A DNA stretch of 64,000 nt, from positions 11,314,779 to 11,378,778 of the forward strand of contig NC_079206.1 of NCBI RefSeq assembly GCF_026745355.1. Reading direction: 5' to 3'. The translations under genes and the position numbers were made by a program. The stretch is from Beta vulgaris subsp. vulgaris. Taxonomy: Eukaryota; Streptophyta; Magnoliopsida; Caryophyllales; Amaranthaceae. Positions 49,801 through 61,521 of this stretch are shown in pieces. The notes under the pieces are model-generated. The model did no database searches. It was not told where the DNA came from and saw only the letters and a list, made by a program, of their open reading frames with translations. Position 1 is the stretch's first letter. Each line of letters begins with the position of its first letter.

Positions 49801-50120
49801 TTAAAAAAACAAATATCATAGATAACAGTTATAGGTAATATATGTTATATATATTATAGGAAAACATAACAGTTATTCAAGATAAGTGTTAAATTTTCCT
49901 TCTTCCAATTTGTCATATAAATGGCAAACATAACACTTATTTACAAAATGTGTTATCTAGCGGTATAACGTGTATTATAAATGACTGTTATGTTTTCTTT
50001 GACAAACATAACACTTTCGTCAGGTGTTATGTTTACTTTACATTACATTGACTTGGATAACACCTCAAAACTGTTATGTAAAGTCTTTTTTAACAGTTAT
50101 ATTTGCCATTTTTTGTAGTA
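46838..50120. mobile_element. CACTA-like element, 3.3 kb, with captured exon-like DNA
   Basis: Left end CACTACTATAAAAAAGGGCA and right end TGCCATTTTTTGTAGTA are inverse and are flanked by TAT on both sides (46835-46837, 50121-50123). Subterminal regions repeat AACTGTTATGTAAAG, AACACTTAT and close forms in both orientations. The interior holds a G+C-rich gene-start-like segment (47200-47650) and A+T-rich filler; no transposase was found. It inserted into the right LTR of the Athila-like relic. Confidence 0.75.
47498..47650 (+). pseudogene. Exon-like gene fragment inside the CACTA-like element
   Basis: From ATG 47498 the frame runs 51 codons (MTSSEEEERSHEAMESGGGG, later PPPHRPHPFAV) to a strong donor CCC|GTAAGTTTT at 47651. 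A purine-rich leader with CCCTAAG precedes it. The G+C bias is unlike the surroundings. It resembles the first exon of a host gene taken up by a transposon, or the first exon of a lost transposon gene. The family is not recognised. Confidence 0.45.
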
Positions 50121-50123
50121 TAT

Positions 50124-51060
50124 ATGGTACTTTTTGTCTTCTTAAGTGATGAAGAGCTAAACGTGTGTTTGGTAATTGCATTATGGTGAGGCAGTGTGCA
50201 TATACCCTATGCATTTGTGTAAAGCTCATACTGAGGTATCTAGTGAAAAAATCCGTTTAACAAATCGTCATCATTCTTTAATGACAAAATTGACAAGAAT
50301 AAGCCAACATTTGGGCTATTTTCTCAAAATAAGTCAAACTTTATATTAACTGAGAATAAGCAAAGTTTATAAGAGTATTTATCTAATCTTTTAATAGGTT
50401 CAAGTGACTGTTGACCTGAAAAATGAGTAATTTTAATTTTTACATTTCCTTTTTTCTTCGACTAATTCATCTCCTCCAATCTTTTTCTCTCCTTTCATCC
50501 CTCTCACTCAACCATCTTCTCCAACCTCTCTTTCTCCTTCCTCCCCACCACCGACACCCCAACCCCATCCTAAATTCCAACACCCCCCCCCCCAAAACCA
50601 AACTGGAACCCCTACCACCCAATAACTCAAAATTTTCGACGAAATTGACCCTTTCCACCACCAACCAGCACCTCCACCTCCTTCTCCCAGCACGTGCACC
50701 CAGCACTCAACATCATTACTTATTTATCCCTCCTTCGCAAAACACCTAAAATAGCTGATTATCACGCATTATCTCTAATCTCATTGTGACCATTGCCAAG
50801 TTTTCACTTTCTTAACCACTAAGGACCTGCTCACTTCTACTTTACTCGGCAAAAATCAGTTTAAATTAGCAAAAATCAATTTAAATTAGTAAAAGTTAGT
50901 TCACTATGTTTCCTTTTTATCATCTACTGTTGAGTAATTTGTTCAAATTCCAAACCATTCGATCCAGTTGCAGGTCCAATTACCAGATAATCACAAGTTG
51001 CAATCCAAATTAAACACTTGAACCAAAATAAAAGACAAATAATGAAATGAAAGAATGCCT
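50124..51060. other. Intergenic with half of a C-rich foldback-like element
   Basis: At 50283-50400 the words AAAATTGACAAGAATAAGCC and TCAAAATAAGTCAAAC match the arms of foldback MITEs such as 38879-39183. A C-rich stretch (50465-50710) follows as in the long foldbacks, but no right arm was found. Frames here are compositional. Confidence 0.4.
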
Positions 51061-51069
51061 TGCCACACA

Positions 51070-51259
51070 TCTTATGGCAATAAATCAGGATGAAGAAGAG
51101 ATGATCCTGATTAGGATCAAGAGTATGAAAACGACTCTGTCGAATGTTTAGGAAGAAGTAACCTTCGTTGGAATACTTTCCAGCGAGCTTCCTCGGAGTT
51201 TGATCAAAGGTATAAGGATCACCATCAGAGTATTTATAGACCTTGAATTTCTTCTCCAT
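51070..51259 (-). pseudogene. Exostosin-type (GT47) glycosyltransferase exon fragment
   Basis: On the minus strand, after an AG at 51262-51261, the frame reads MEKKFKVYKYSDGDPYTF, QTPRKLAGKY, EGYFFLNIRQSRF, DPNQDHLFF and CHKMCGK. This matches the early part of the exostosin domain of plant GT47 enzymes (usual KVYVYPDG, QTPRKLTGKYASEGYFF, DP.QAHLFF, CHKMRGK). These are Golgi type II membrane proteins of wall-polysaccharide synthesis. At the expected exon end GGCAAG is followed by GC, not GT. No further exons were seen, so it is a single-exon relic. It lies about 1 kb before a Helitron terminus and may have been captured. Confidence 0.65.
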
Positions 51260-51369
51260 CTCTATTCTATATGGGAAGAGAGGGGGGACACCAAAATATA
51301 GAAATCACATTTTACCCTCACTATTGAAAATTACCAAAAAAAATAAAATAAAAAAGAAAATGAAAACCA

Positions 51370-51580
51370 GGAAGCAACCAACTTCTGATTTTTTTAAAAC
51401 CCAATAAACCTTAAAATTTACAATCAAAATAATTTAAAAAAATTATAAATCCCTCAAATAGTGGGATATAAGGAAGCAACCAACTTCTGAAGTTTTTAAA
51501 ACCCAATTAACCATATAATTTACCATCAAATTATCAAAACATTTGAAAAAAAAAAAAATTAAAATCCCTTAAATAGTGGG
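51370..51580. repeat. Two direct copies of about 105 bp
   Basis: AGGAAGCAACCAACTTCTGA and TTTTTAAAACCCAATNAACC occur at about 51370 and 51472, each followed by a related A+T-rich tail and AAATCCCT-AAATAGTGGGA. Confidence 0.7.
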
Positions 51581-52244
51581 AGAAACTCCCATGACTAACC
51601 ATCAAATCTAATATCAATTTTCAACTTTCAAAAACATTAAAATGCTCCAAAATTGTTGAAAGTTCTTCATATCCTCTTCTCCATTATGTGCAAACAAAAG
51701 ACAACACTATCAATTCTCAATGGAAAAAATAATTCAAAAGCTAATTCTTTTCTAATTTACTTTGTTCTTCAAAAGCTACTATTTTTTTCATAATTTGATA
51801 CATTTATTGGTATGCTTATATTCAACAGTGATTACTGTTTCCATCTCAAAAAAAGTTGTTACCATTTTTCTCAACATCAAACTTATCTCTTGCTTATTCT
51901 TTAATGTGACTACTGTTGATTTGTTTTTTAACCAAGTGACAAGTAAAACTAGATGGAGTGATTTTTTATAAATAAATATAGAAATGAAGTTATCAACATA
52001 TGTATTAAGGATTATAAATTACTATATATTAGAATTAGGTTGATGTAAAAAATAATGATGTATTTTAATCTACCTTCACATTCGCATGTGAAAAATTTTG
52101 GACAAAGAAACTACATTGCTAAATTGTATACATTATTACACTGTTGACTATGAATATGTTATTCTTTAGGAAAATTTTGTATAATTCTTTCTATAATAAT
52201 ACTAAATGAAATTCGGCAATTAAATTAATTTTGATAGCGATTTT

Positions 52245-52271
52245 GCACGCATAGCGTGCATATCAGGCTAG
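52245..52271 (+). other. Second Helitron 3' terminus
   Basis: GCACGC-ATA-GCGTGC (52245-52259) is a 6-bp stem with a 3-nt loop, followed by ATATCAGG and CTAG, with T at 52272. The stem is identical to that of the Helitron ending at 27219, so both belong to one family. The element lies to the left; its 5' end was not found. Confidence 0.8.
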
Positions 52272-52622
52272 TTTCTACTTAATTCAAGCTGAATATCTCA
52301 ATTAAATGATATACTTCTGACATCTCATCTCTCTCCTGAGGTTTTTCTCCTCACGTAGGGAAAAAAGATGGGGGATGTGTTTGCAGAGGGTGGCCGCAGA
52401 CAGAGGAGGCAGAGTACAATTTTAATCCCTATCCTCGCCCCATCGTCCCCGTCAAACCTAGACCCACTCCTGTCTCATTTGGTTGAGAATGACTCGGGTC
52501 TCCTACTTCACACGCCCACTGCCATCCCTAGTAGGGAAGGTTTTGGATGGGAAAAGGTAGATAGTTTTTTTTAACATTAATTAATTAAATAAAATTTATA
52601 TGAAAATATAAATCAATAAATA
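52272..52622. other. Short G+C-rich exon-like stretch, unrecognised
   Basis: An ATG at 52368 opens a 68-codon frame (MGDVFAEGGRRQRRQ) with ILIPILAPSSPSNLDPLL. It has exon-like composition but no known motif and is not called as a gene. Confidence 0.25.
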
Positions 52623-52625
52623 CTA

Positions 52626-52945
52626 CCTCCGTTTCCTAAAGATCTTCCTTGTTACTGTTCCTACAGATACCAAGGAGGATCCACTTGTGTGGGGTGTGGG
52701 GGTGTGGGGTGAGTAAAGTAGGTGAGAGAAAAGGGTTAAGATAAATAAACAAATAAAAAGGGGTTAAAGTAGGAGAGATTGGGAGTAAAATTGAATTAAT
52801 AATGTAATGGTGGACCATATGATAGGGACATGAGAGGGTAAAAAGGGGAAAAAAAATTCCAAATAAGGAATAAAGTAAAAGAGGGAAGATCTTTTAGAAA
52901 CGCACTTAAACGGAAAGAGGGAAAATTTTTAGAAAACGGAGAGAG
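52626..52945. mobile_element. Stowaway-like MITE
   Basis: CCTCCGTTTCCTAAAGATC at the left; at the right GATCTTTTAGAAACGC and then TTTAGAAAACGGAGAGAG. TA is present on both sides. The right arm seems duplicated. Confidence 0.6.
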
Positions 52946-53039
52946 TACATGGATAGGTTATCTACAGGTTATTTAATGTTGGAACTTATTTATAACAGAT
53001 GCCTTAATAAGCTTTGCTATTAGTAAGAGTAAATCTATA

Positions 53040-54290
53040 GGCTATGTTTAGTTCACCTGAAATTTTCTGATCTGAACTTTATCTGATCTGAACTTATTTT
53101 TTTTGATCTGATCTGATCTGAACTTATTTTTTCTGATCTGATCTGATCTAATCTGAACTGATCTGATTTACAAGATCTTATCTTTTATAAATATATTATT
53201 ACTATTATATTATTACTTTGTAAATCATTATTATGAATACATTATAAGATCTTCTTTATAGTATTATATTATTATCATTTTATTTCTATTACAACTTTTA
53301 CACAACTTTTATTATTAATAATAATAATAATTATTATTATCATTATTATAAGAACAACAATAATTTAATCATAATTATTATTATTATAAAAATAATTATA
53401 TAACTCAAGTCATTAATTTATAAGAGCACTTATACAATGATTTCACACTTTCCCTTAAAAAAATGTTTCACACTTGAGAAGTCGGCAAACTCAACTCTTT
53501 TTTTCCATATAAAATAAAATAAGATATACAAACAACTATGACTTGAGCAAAAAAAATAAATATCGTGCAACTTCAAATAGCTAGAGAGATTTGGAATTCG
53601 GAAGGAAGAGGTATACCGAATCTAAATTTATAATTTGTATCTCACACTTAGCTTATTTTGAAATGTAATCCGAACTTAGTAGTTTCGTTGTCATGAATTT
53701 GAGATATCATATTTTATATATTTCTTATTTTTGCGTCAATCTTATGTTCTTAACACGTGGCTTTTAATTTTCTATTATTTAATAACAACAAATAACTTAA
53801 TATAATATAACAATGACATTTATAATGGTAACAACAAGATTAATAATAATTACCAATATTAATAAGTACAACAGCAACAATAATAATTCTTTTGAACAAA
53901 TGTACTAGTAAATAATAATACTCCCTTTGTATTTTTTTATCTTTCTCACTTAGAATCTTGACACTATTCACAATTTGATAGAATCTTTTAGATTTTTCTC
54001 AATATATAAGAAAAAATATAGTCATGTGGGGTCTTGTTTGATTCGTTCAATGAGTACTTTATTAATATTCAATTATTATAATTTTTACTAATATGTATAA
54101 AGAAGAATTTAATAATAATGAGTTTTTAAATATAAGCATGATCTGAACTGGTCTGATCTGATCTGATCTGATCTGAACTTATTTTTTCTGATCTGATCTG
54201 AACTTATTTTTTCTGATCTGATCTGAACTTATTTTTTTCTGATCTGATTAAATCTAAAATAAGCAAAAATAAGGTGAACTGAACATAGCC
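53040..54290. mobile_element. Foldback element with GATCTGAACTTATTTTTT repeats
   Basis: Ends GGCTATGTTTAGTTCACCT and AGGTGAACTGAACATAGCC are inverted. Direct repeats made of GATCTGATCTGAACTTATTT stand inside both ends (53070-53170, 54140-54250), in the same orientation, so the arms are not simple inversions beyond the termini. The core is ATT-rich and holds a Stowaway fragment. The design parallels the (TTCAG)n element at 4688-5774. No coding region. Confidence 0.65.
53921..54110. mobile_element. Stowaway MITE, right end eroded
   Basis: CTCCCTTTGTATTTTTTTAT, TTGACACTATTCA and GTCATGTGGGGTCTTGTTTG match the MITE at 36464-37768. The right terminus is lost. Confidence 0.6.
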
Positions 54291-54652
54291 ATAGTCTGAC
54301 TGATTTTTAAAAAACCGCCCAAACATCAGCTTATTTATGTCAATTTTTTATTCTTCAAATGTATAAGGTGATAAGATGAAGATGAATTTTATAGATCATG
54401 TCAAGATTTTAGCGGTACGGTATAAAGTGTAATGGTTTTTTTAAGCGGTAGTTTTAGACATACCTATGGCCCAACCCACGGTTCACGACTTCACGTTATC
54501 CAAAAATAACAGCACCCAACAATAACATCCAAATATGAAATACCAATTAATCCCAGAAATCTCCTCTATCCAACTCAAAAAGAAAAGAATAATACCACTA
54601 ATCCGTATATCGCATACTTTTACTCCAAAATATAAAATGAAATAATCAAATA

Positions 54653-55217
54653 CTCCCTCCGTCTTTTTTTATTTGCTACATTTTACCATTTAGGGGTGTT
54701 TCAATTTATTTGCTACATTTGCAAATATTTCCATATATAGTACATAGGTCCCACACTTTATTTACAAATTTGTCATCACTCCCTTCTTGATTTTGTAAAT
54801 GTTTCCATATATAATACATAGGTCCCACAATTTACCTACTTCCTCCGTTTCAAAATAGATGATACATTGTCTATTTATGGGTGTTTCAAAATAGATGATA
54901 CATTGTTTTTTTTTCCTTATTTAGTAACTTTTGCCATACACTTTTACCATTTTACTTAATTAATACATGTGGTCCCCAACTTTTTCTTTCCCCTCCTCTT
55001 CACATGGGACCACTAGAATTAATCTACCTCCCTTTATACTACTTAAACATACTTATGAAATTTTGCCTAAGAGTCCGTTTTAATCACAATGTACCATCTA
55101 TTTTGAAACGGAGGAAGTATTTGCTTTTTTGTTAATTCCATTTATGTCAATGGTCCCCACTCCCTCCTTAGTCTTTGTGAAAAAGTGCTTGTAGCAAATA
55201 AAAAAAGACGGAGGGAA
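54653..55217. mobile_element. Stowaway MITE, outer of a nested pair
   Basis: CTCCCTCCGTCTTTTTTTAT at the left and its inverse AAATAAAAAAAGACGGAGGG at the right, TA outside. Inside, a segment with TTTCCATATATAGTACATAGG is tandemly duplicated. Confidence 0.8.
54839..55117. mobile_element. Stowaway MITE nested in another MITE
   Basis: CTTCCTCCGTTTCAAAATAG at the left and CTATTTTGAAACGGAGGAAG at the right are perfect inverses; TA outside both. It interrupts the MITE 54653-55217. Confidence 0.85.
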
Positions 55218-55249
55218 TACTACATTTACAACCCCCTTTAGAGTTTTTG

Positions 55250-55649
55250 GCCTTTGTCTTCTTCACACACACTCTCTCTCCTCTTTCTTCTCATCTCTCT
55301 CTCTTTCTCTCTCTCCATCTACCTTTCGGTTTCAGTGTTGGTTGAGCAATTTAGGTGAAGTACTTCCTAAACCTTCCCTCTTTTTTTTTTCTCTCTCCTC
55401 TTTTTCCTCACCATTTCTTTCACTCGATCATCCGATCTTCTTGATTTTCTTGATCGTACATACCATTACCATGCTTTGACTCCATTTCCGGCGAATCCAT
55501 ATTTCAATTTCTGATTTCGACGATGTCGATTTCGGACGATTAGGGTTTTGATCGGTGTTTGTGTATATTGATTGATTTTGTTTCCGTCAAAGTTTGATTA
55601 TTTTGGGGATTTTGATTGCGTTAGGGTTTTCAATTGCTGTTGTTTGGAT
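55250..55649 (+). promoter_or_regulatory. Pyrimidine-rich 5' leader of the phosphatase gene
   Basis: CTCTCTCTCC-type tract at 55270-55325 (a plant Y-patch or leader feature), then a leader with GATCATCCGATC and TTTCGGTTTCAG. No TATA box is obvious. An upstream ATG at 55523 (ATGTCGATTTCGGACGATTAG) gives a six-codon upstream reading frame. Confidence 0.5.
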
Positions 55650-58600
55650 ATGCATATTGAGGATTTCGAATCGGAATCGGTTCTGGTAGGTGAATCGGAA
55701 AAGAATTCTTGTGATGTTAGGGTTAGGGTTTCTGGTGATGATGAACATGACGTCGTTTGGGATCCCAAGAGGGTGCTGATTGGAGCTGGTGCTCGTTTCC
55801 TTTTTTACCCTACGTTGGTTTATAACGTTGTAAGGAACAAAGTTCAGACCGAGTTCCGCTGGTGGGATCGAATTGGTCAGGTAATCGCCTTTTTACCACT
55901 AATTTTACTTTTTATGTATTTTGTTTCAGTTTTGTTTTTGTGATTTTGGTTTGTTTGATTTGATCCATTTCTACTAATTGTGGAGTTTTGGTTGAATGTG
56001 AATTTTTATTTTATTTTATATTTTAATAATTTGTGGTCTTATATTTTAGGTAGTGAAGGAGGTCTTACCCTGTTGTAGATCTAAATTTTATGGATTTTTG
56101 AGGTTGGAAATTTAGGGTTGAGGAAATTCTATTAAGACTTGAACTAGTTTGGAAGTTGTGATCTTTTTGAGGTGTTTATTGGATGAAATGGTTTGCATTT
56201 GTATAACATAGATGTGCTAATTTGATTGGTCTAGAGAAGCATTGAGCTCGGTCTCACTTTTACGATTTTGGTCTTCAACTTCATGAATTGTTTTTCCCTG
56301 TTGTTTTTTTGTGTGTGTTTGGGCTTATAATATACTTCCTCAGCTCCATAAAAAATGTAAGACTTGAGTTCTCATGGCCTCTAATGCACCACATTCACCA
56401 CAAATATGTTTAATAAATATTATCATATATCATATATTGAAACTACACATTGACATGAATTAAACAAGATATAATATGACTATGTTAGTATATAGTGGTA
56501 GAAATTTGTGGTTAAAGTTTGTAAAAGTATGACTCTATAATGCAAGGGTTGCATTTTTTTTGGAGTGAGAGAAGTAATTTCTAAGGTTCTCTGTTGTAGC
56601 CTTATAACAATTAAGCTTTAGCGCTTTGTGGTGTGATTCATATGTCCAAACACCATGTGCTTCCCTTTTTGCAAGCTAAATTGACCTGTGATTGGTCAAG
56701 TATTTTTTTTAAATCACCTCAATGATTCAAAGGCAATTTAATTGTGTCTCGACCACAGTGATGTCTGATCATCATCCAGTCATGCCTGATGTTGTGTGTA
56801 TGTTGAATAATAATTCTATATCGTCGTACTAAGTTGCTACACGAAAACTGAGAACAGGAAATTTCGCCTTTGATTGCTTTACAGTGATGCAGCCAATGCG
56901 TACTAGTTGGAATGTTGTGCCTCTTGCTGTGGGAAAGTGAAGATAATAGTTTTCCCAGCATCCTTAAAGAGGATGATGTATATGAACCGGCAATGAAGGC
57001 CAGGAGTATCTCTGATAATAATTTGATTCTAGTCTCCTGTTGGTCTTACCTTCTTTTTGTAGGGTTTTTTTTTGGTGATTGTGAAGCATCTTTGTTTTGT
57101 TTGACAAAATGATTACCAAAGTAAATGCATTTCATCAACCATGTTATTTAGACAGAAGAAGAAAGTATGTTGTTTCAATCATAGGTTTTTTCTGTTTTCT
57201 AACACAAGTACTTCCAGTTTGTCTTGCTAGGTGCTGTTCCATTCCCCAGCGATGTGTTGCGACTGAAAGAGCTTGGTGTCCATGGCGTAATCACTTTAAA
57301 TGAGCCTTATGAGACTTTGGTCCCCACTTCTCTGTATCATGTGAGTGTATCCGGCTTTAATTGTCGCCTTAGTGTTGCATCCTTTGATAGATCAATTATA
57401 TCAGAAATCGTCCCCCCCCCTCCCTTCCGGCTTTCCATTAGAGGAGATGTACTTTAGGACTCTGCTCTGTGAAACCATCTCTGCTGAAGTTATATTGTCA
57501 AATGCATGACTCCCCTTTTAGATTCTGTCTCATCTCAGTAACCCATATTCATTTAGGTTCATGTTCCTCTATCAATATTTTGGTTTCCTTTCACCTGATT
57601 GGCTGTAAAAATATAATATTCTTTCTTTTGAGCCTCCTTACATGAAAGAGGACATTTAGCAACATCCAAACTGTGGTATTAGGAGACTGAAAACTCCATA
57701 AAATATTTATGGCAAAGAGAAAGGGAATTGAGAGAGAGAACAACATCATGTCTTCATGAAGCCATATTTCCATTTGACCATGAGGAGTGACACTAGGTGT
57801 GCAGCCAGGGGGGGTTAGATTATTTATTAATTTTTGGGGGTTATCACATACAAAGTCAATTATAGAACCAAAAAACTTAAGAATTACATAAATGATTATA
57901 ATTTTCTGCTCTTGAAATAAAGAGATAATGACATCTTTTTTGACCAAAATTATTTGGTCATTGATAATTGATATACTATCTTGGTGCTGATTGGTCATGA
58001 GTGTGATGGTGAGGACTGAGGAGAGAGATCAAAAGATAATGTAAAATATTGCCATGACCAAGTTGTTCCTGGATGTTGCTGACGAGGCTATGAGGACTTG
58101 TCTCCTCCTTTTAAGTATTTTTTCTCCTTTTTTGACTGACAGAAAGTTCATCCATAAGAAAGATTTTCATGATGTATCCACTCTATCTCTCATTTTACTA
58201 TGTTACCGACTTACCATCTTCTCTTTCGACATTGATGCATACTTTGCTTTGTTAACCTTCCTTTTAGCAAGCATGCCTCTTGTGTTTCATTTAATCAAAT
58301 CAAAAGAAAGGTGTACTATGGTCCACCTCATTAACTTTCAATGAGAAAGAGTAAGTAAGAGTTCTTTAGGTTTTGTGGTAACATAATTGTTTTTCCTTTT
58401 TCTGGTAGCTGTATTGGGTCAGGCAATAGGTTTCATACTGTTTGTATTTATCACTGTTAACAAGGTTTTATTGTTGAATCTGATAGGCTCATGGCATCTA
58501 TCATCTTGTGCTTCCTACTAGAGACTATCTCTTTGCTCCCTCAATGAATGATATATGCCAAGCTGTGGACTTCATCCATAGTAAGTTCTTTAATTCAAGT

Positions 58601-59649
58601 TTTTTCTGTCCTCTTCCTTGTATCTTCTTTCATCTTTGTGGGGGAGATGGTTTTGCTGGTTTGTGCTTTAACCATTTGTGCTTTGTGCTTGGATTAAGAC
58701 TAAGTTAATAATAATGTTATATGCTGGCGGAAACTTTTAACTGTAGCTGCTGCTTGTGACTTGCACATCATTCTGTGGCAGAAATTTATTTTAGTTGTTG
58801 ATACTGCTTGATACTTTGTGAAATCAGTTACCGTACTGAATTTTCTAGTGATTGTAATATTGTACTGACACATTTACATGTTCTTTTTTTTAAGGAAATG
58901 CGTCTCGTGGTTGGACAACTTATGTACACTGTAAAGCTGGTCGTGGTCGTAGCACCACAATCGTCCTATGTTACCTGGTCTGGGCTTTAGTCTACTAGTA
59001 CTCAGTTGATGGAATGGCTTCTAGACATACCTTTGTTTCTAATATCAGCTTATCTTGTGCAGGTGCAACATAAGCAAATGACTCCTGAGGACGCTTACAG
59101 CTATGTGAGATCCATCAGACCAAGAGTTCAGCTTGCTTCATCCCAGTGGCAGGTACTTTTAGTGCATACTTTCCTAATTCTAACACCAGCTGGTGTAGTC
59201 CAATACCCTTCAAGTTTAGTTGACGACTCTTCTTAATAGTTTGAGCTGGTTGTTGATTACAGGCTGTTAAGGATTATTACAATTGTAAGGTGAAAAGCTG
59301 TGACTCAAATCCGAGTAACAGTTTGATAATCAGAAGCTCAGGACTCGAATCATTGGGCAACTTGTTTGAATTTGATGACTGCTCCGTAGTAGTGGTGACA
59401 AACTCCGATCTTGACGGCTATGATCCAAGTCAGCCGAGTGTTAAAGATAGTCAAATATTGGCAGATCTGAGCGTGATATACAAGGCACGTGTTGCTGGTC
59501 AGGCAGCGCTTGCCAGGCTTTCCTGCTTGTGGCTTCGTTGTCACACCCAGCAGAAGATTGCAGAGGAGCAGCTTCTTAGGCAGGGTAGCTGCACCATCAG
59601 GGCAGACCAGATAAGTGGCAGCCTTACTGTAGACATCCATGTGTATTAA
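55650..59649 (+). CDS. PTPMT1: PTPMT1-type dual-specificity phosphatase (phosphatidylglycerophosphate phosphatase)
   Basis: Six exons: 55650-55880, 57218-57340, 58487-58580, 58895-58977, 59063-59152, 59263-59649, all GT-AG and in phase, giving 335 residues, close to Arabidopsis PTPMT1/DSP8. Landmarks: ARFLFYPTLVYNVVRNK (about residue 50), LLGAVPFPSDV, GVITLNEPYE, the acid loop LPTRDYLFAPS, the P-loop VHCKAGRGRSTT (HCxxGxxR, catalytic Cys and Arg), and a long C-terminal tail (about 130 residues) ending DIHVY. The family removes phosphate from phosphatidylglycerophosphate in phosphatidylglycerol and cardiolipin synthesis. The ATG at 55650 is the first in frame. Exon 2 must start at 57218, not 57231, to keep FVLLGAVP in frame. 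Intron 1 holds a MITE. No break is seen, so it is probably functional. Confidence 0.93.
56335..56574. mobile_element. Stowaway-like MITE in phosphatase intron 1
   Basis: CTTCCTCAGCTCCATAAAAA at the left and TTTTTTTTGGAGTGAGAGAAG at the right are imperfect inverses, with TA outside both. Confidence 0.65.
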
Positions 59650-61269
59650 GATGGTCTTGTATTTGCATCAAAATCAAAGATGTTTGATACCCTGCTTTCT
59701 ATTTTCCGCCCTGGTAAATATGAGAAGGCTAATAAAAATTCTGGGTTTTGCTCGGCCTTGGCCGACTCGCCCTTGTAAATTGAGTCCCTCCTTATCCCTC
59801 TTTCTTTTTGTTCATTTTTCTGGGGTCTTAAATAGAAGTATCAGATGTTTGGTTAGGATGGGCTTTCGTCTTGCTTGTTCACGTGCTAAGTAAAAGATAG
59901 CGCATGTACTGCAATGTCTAAAACTCAGAATATAATTGAAGCGATCTGTTACAGGAGATCGAGCGATTTACAAAACAGAAACCAACGTAAGATTTGTACA
60001 GAAATTACACAAGCAGTGGAAGAGACTACGAAATGCAGTGTAGAGGGCTCTTAACTCTTCAATCTTGAAATGTCATGGGGGTATCACCGTCTTATGACCT
60101 TCACCTCTTTAGGACATTGCCCTCTTCTCTTCAATATGATTGGTTTCCAATTAGGCAATAGTGCACGCGTCGTTGTTGCTTTATGCCATGTCAAGTCTTT
60201 GCTTCAGGTCAGGCACAATGTAATCTTTTATATCTTCATCTGAGATTGCTAATTGATTCCTGGCAAAGTTACATACTTGACCTTTCCTGCTTCCTCCAAT
60301 GCTTTTAAACCAATCCAATCTTCAACGTAAAGCTTCATCTGCATTTTGATTTTAGAGAAACACCAAGTAAATTTTGTTGCAGTCAATGAACCAAATCGGA
60401 AAGAAACACAATTTACCTGCCGCGTAGGTTGCACACAACCGAATGAGCCATCCTGATAATACTCGAACCAAGAAGTTTCTTTTGGTATTAGAACTCGTGT
60501 TCGAACTACTTTATCATGCAATTGGGATGTCAGTTTCATCTTACTGCATCTGTAGAATATTTTGCATACTGTTTAATGACCAAGTTTTCTAAACGTTTTG
60601 AACCTTTCCTTGTACAGTGATCTCCTTTCATTTGGTATTTCGTTGTTAAGCTTTGGAAGATTTTGGAGATATGCAGGGATATTCTGAAGAACAAAGAATA
60701 TTGTATTTTAGATGCTTAAAAGAATATTCCCAAGTCCTAACAACATGAAAATGATAGCTGAAATGTGAAAAATAACAGTGACAAAGTGAAAAATATCAGA
60801 CATTTGAATCAAAATGAAATGCATGGAAGTTAAGATTTCAGCTCACGTTTGGGATTTTGAAATAACCACTGGCAGCCAAATTTTTCTGCACTTCAAATAA
60901 ATGTATCAGAAGCTGAATGTATGAGCATGTACCAGAATAGCGTCGATAAGTTTTATGTTAAGAGAGATTTTGCTCGCCTGGATAAAATTTCTATAGATGC
61001 AAATGTTGATAAATTTTGCTGTTGCCGAGTACATTCCGCTAAACTGCAGATGCAACCAGTCAAGCAAGAATATCATGTGGAACTGAAGAGATTACCGGCA
61101 TTGACACATTGTCCATGCATCAAACAGATCGCTACTCCCGAGTGCAATGTCGGAGATATTCTCAGAATGAAGAGAATCAAGAGATTAAGATGGCTTACAA
61201 GAGAGAAAGGGGCGGTTCCAGCATGCGCCCTGTTAATGAAATTTGTCCTGTTTGGTAAATAAAATTTAG

Positions 61270-61340
61270 AATTTAGCTGTTAGAGTTTAGAGTTTGCTGT
61301 TAGAGTTTAGAGTTTGTTGTTAGAGTTTTAACTTTTTGTT
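61270..61340. repeat. Short tandem repeat TTAGAGTTTAGAGTTTGCTG
   Basis: Two and a half units of about 24 bp, within an intron of the decayed thioesterase gene. Confidence 0.75.
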
Positions 61341-61521
61341 TAGTAGATTTGATTGCTGATTTGACAACTTTTTTTTATTATAAATGTTTTTGGTAAAAAT
61401 TAACTGATTGCTAAAAGCTTATTGCCATTTGTTTGTGTAAAATGACATTTATAGATATTTTGATACATGTGCAGTATTATTATCAGAGGCAAAAGTCATA
61501 GAACATATTTCTACCTAATCT

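Noticed and set aside
55572..55649. Longer start for the phosphatase
   Set aside because: The frame is open upstream of 55650 but has no ATG; the first in-frame ATG is 55650.
57591..57998. 135-codon minus-strand frame in a phosphatase intron
   Set aside because: A+T-rich, no recognisable motif, no splice or start context; probably chance or old transposon DNA.
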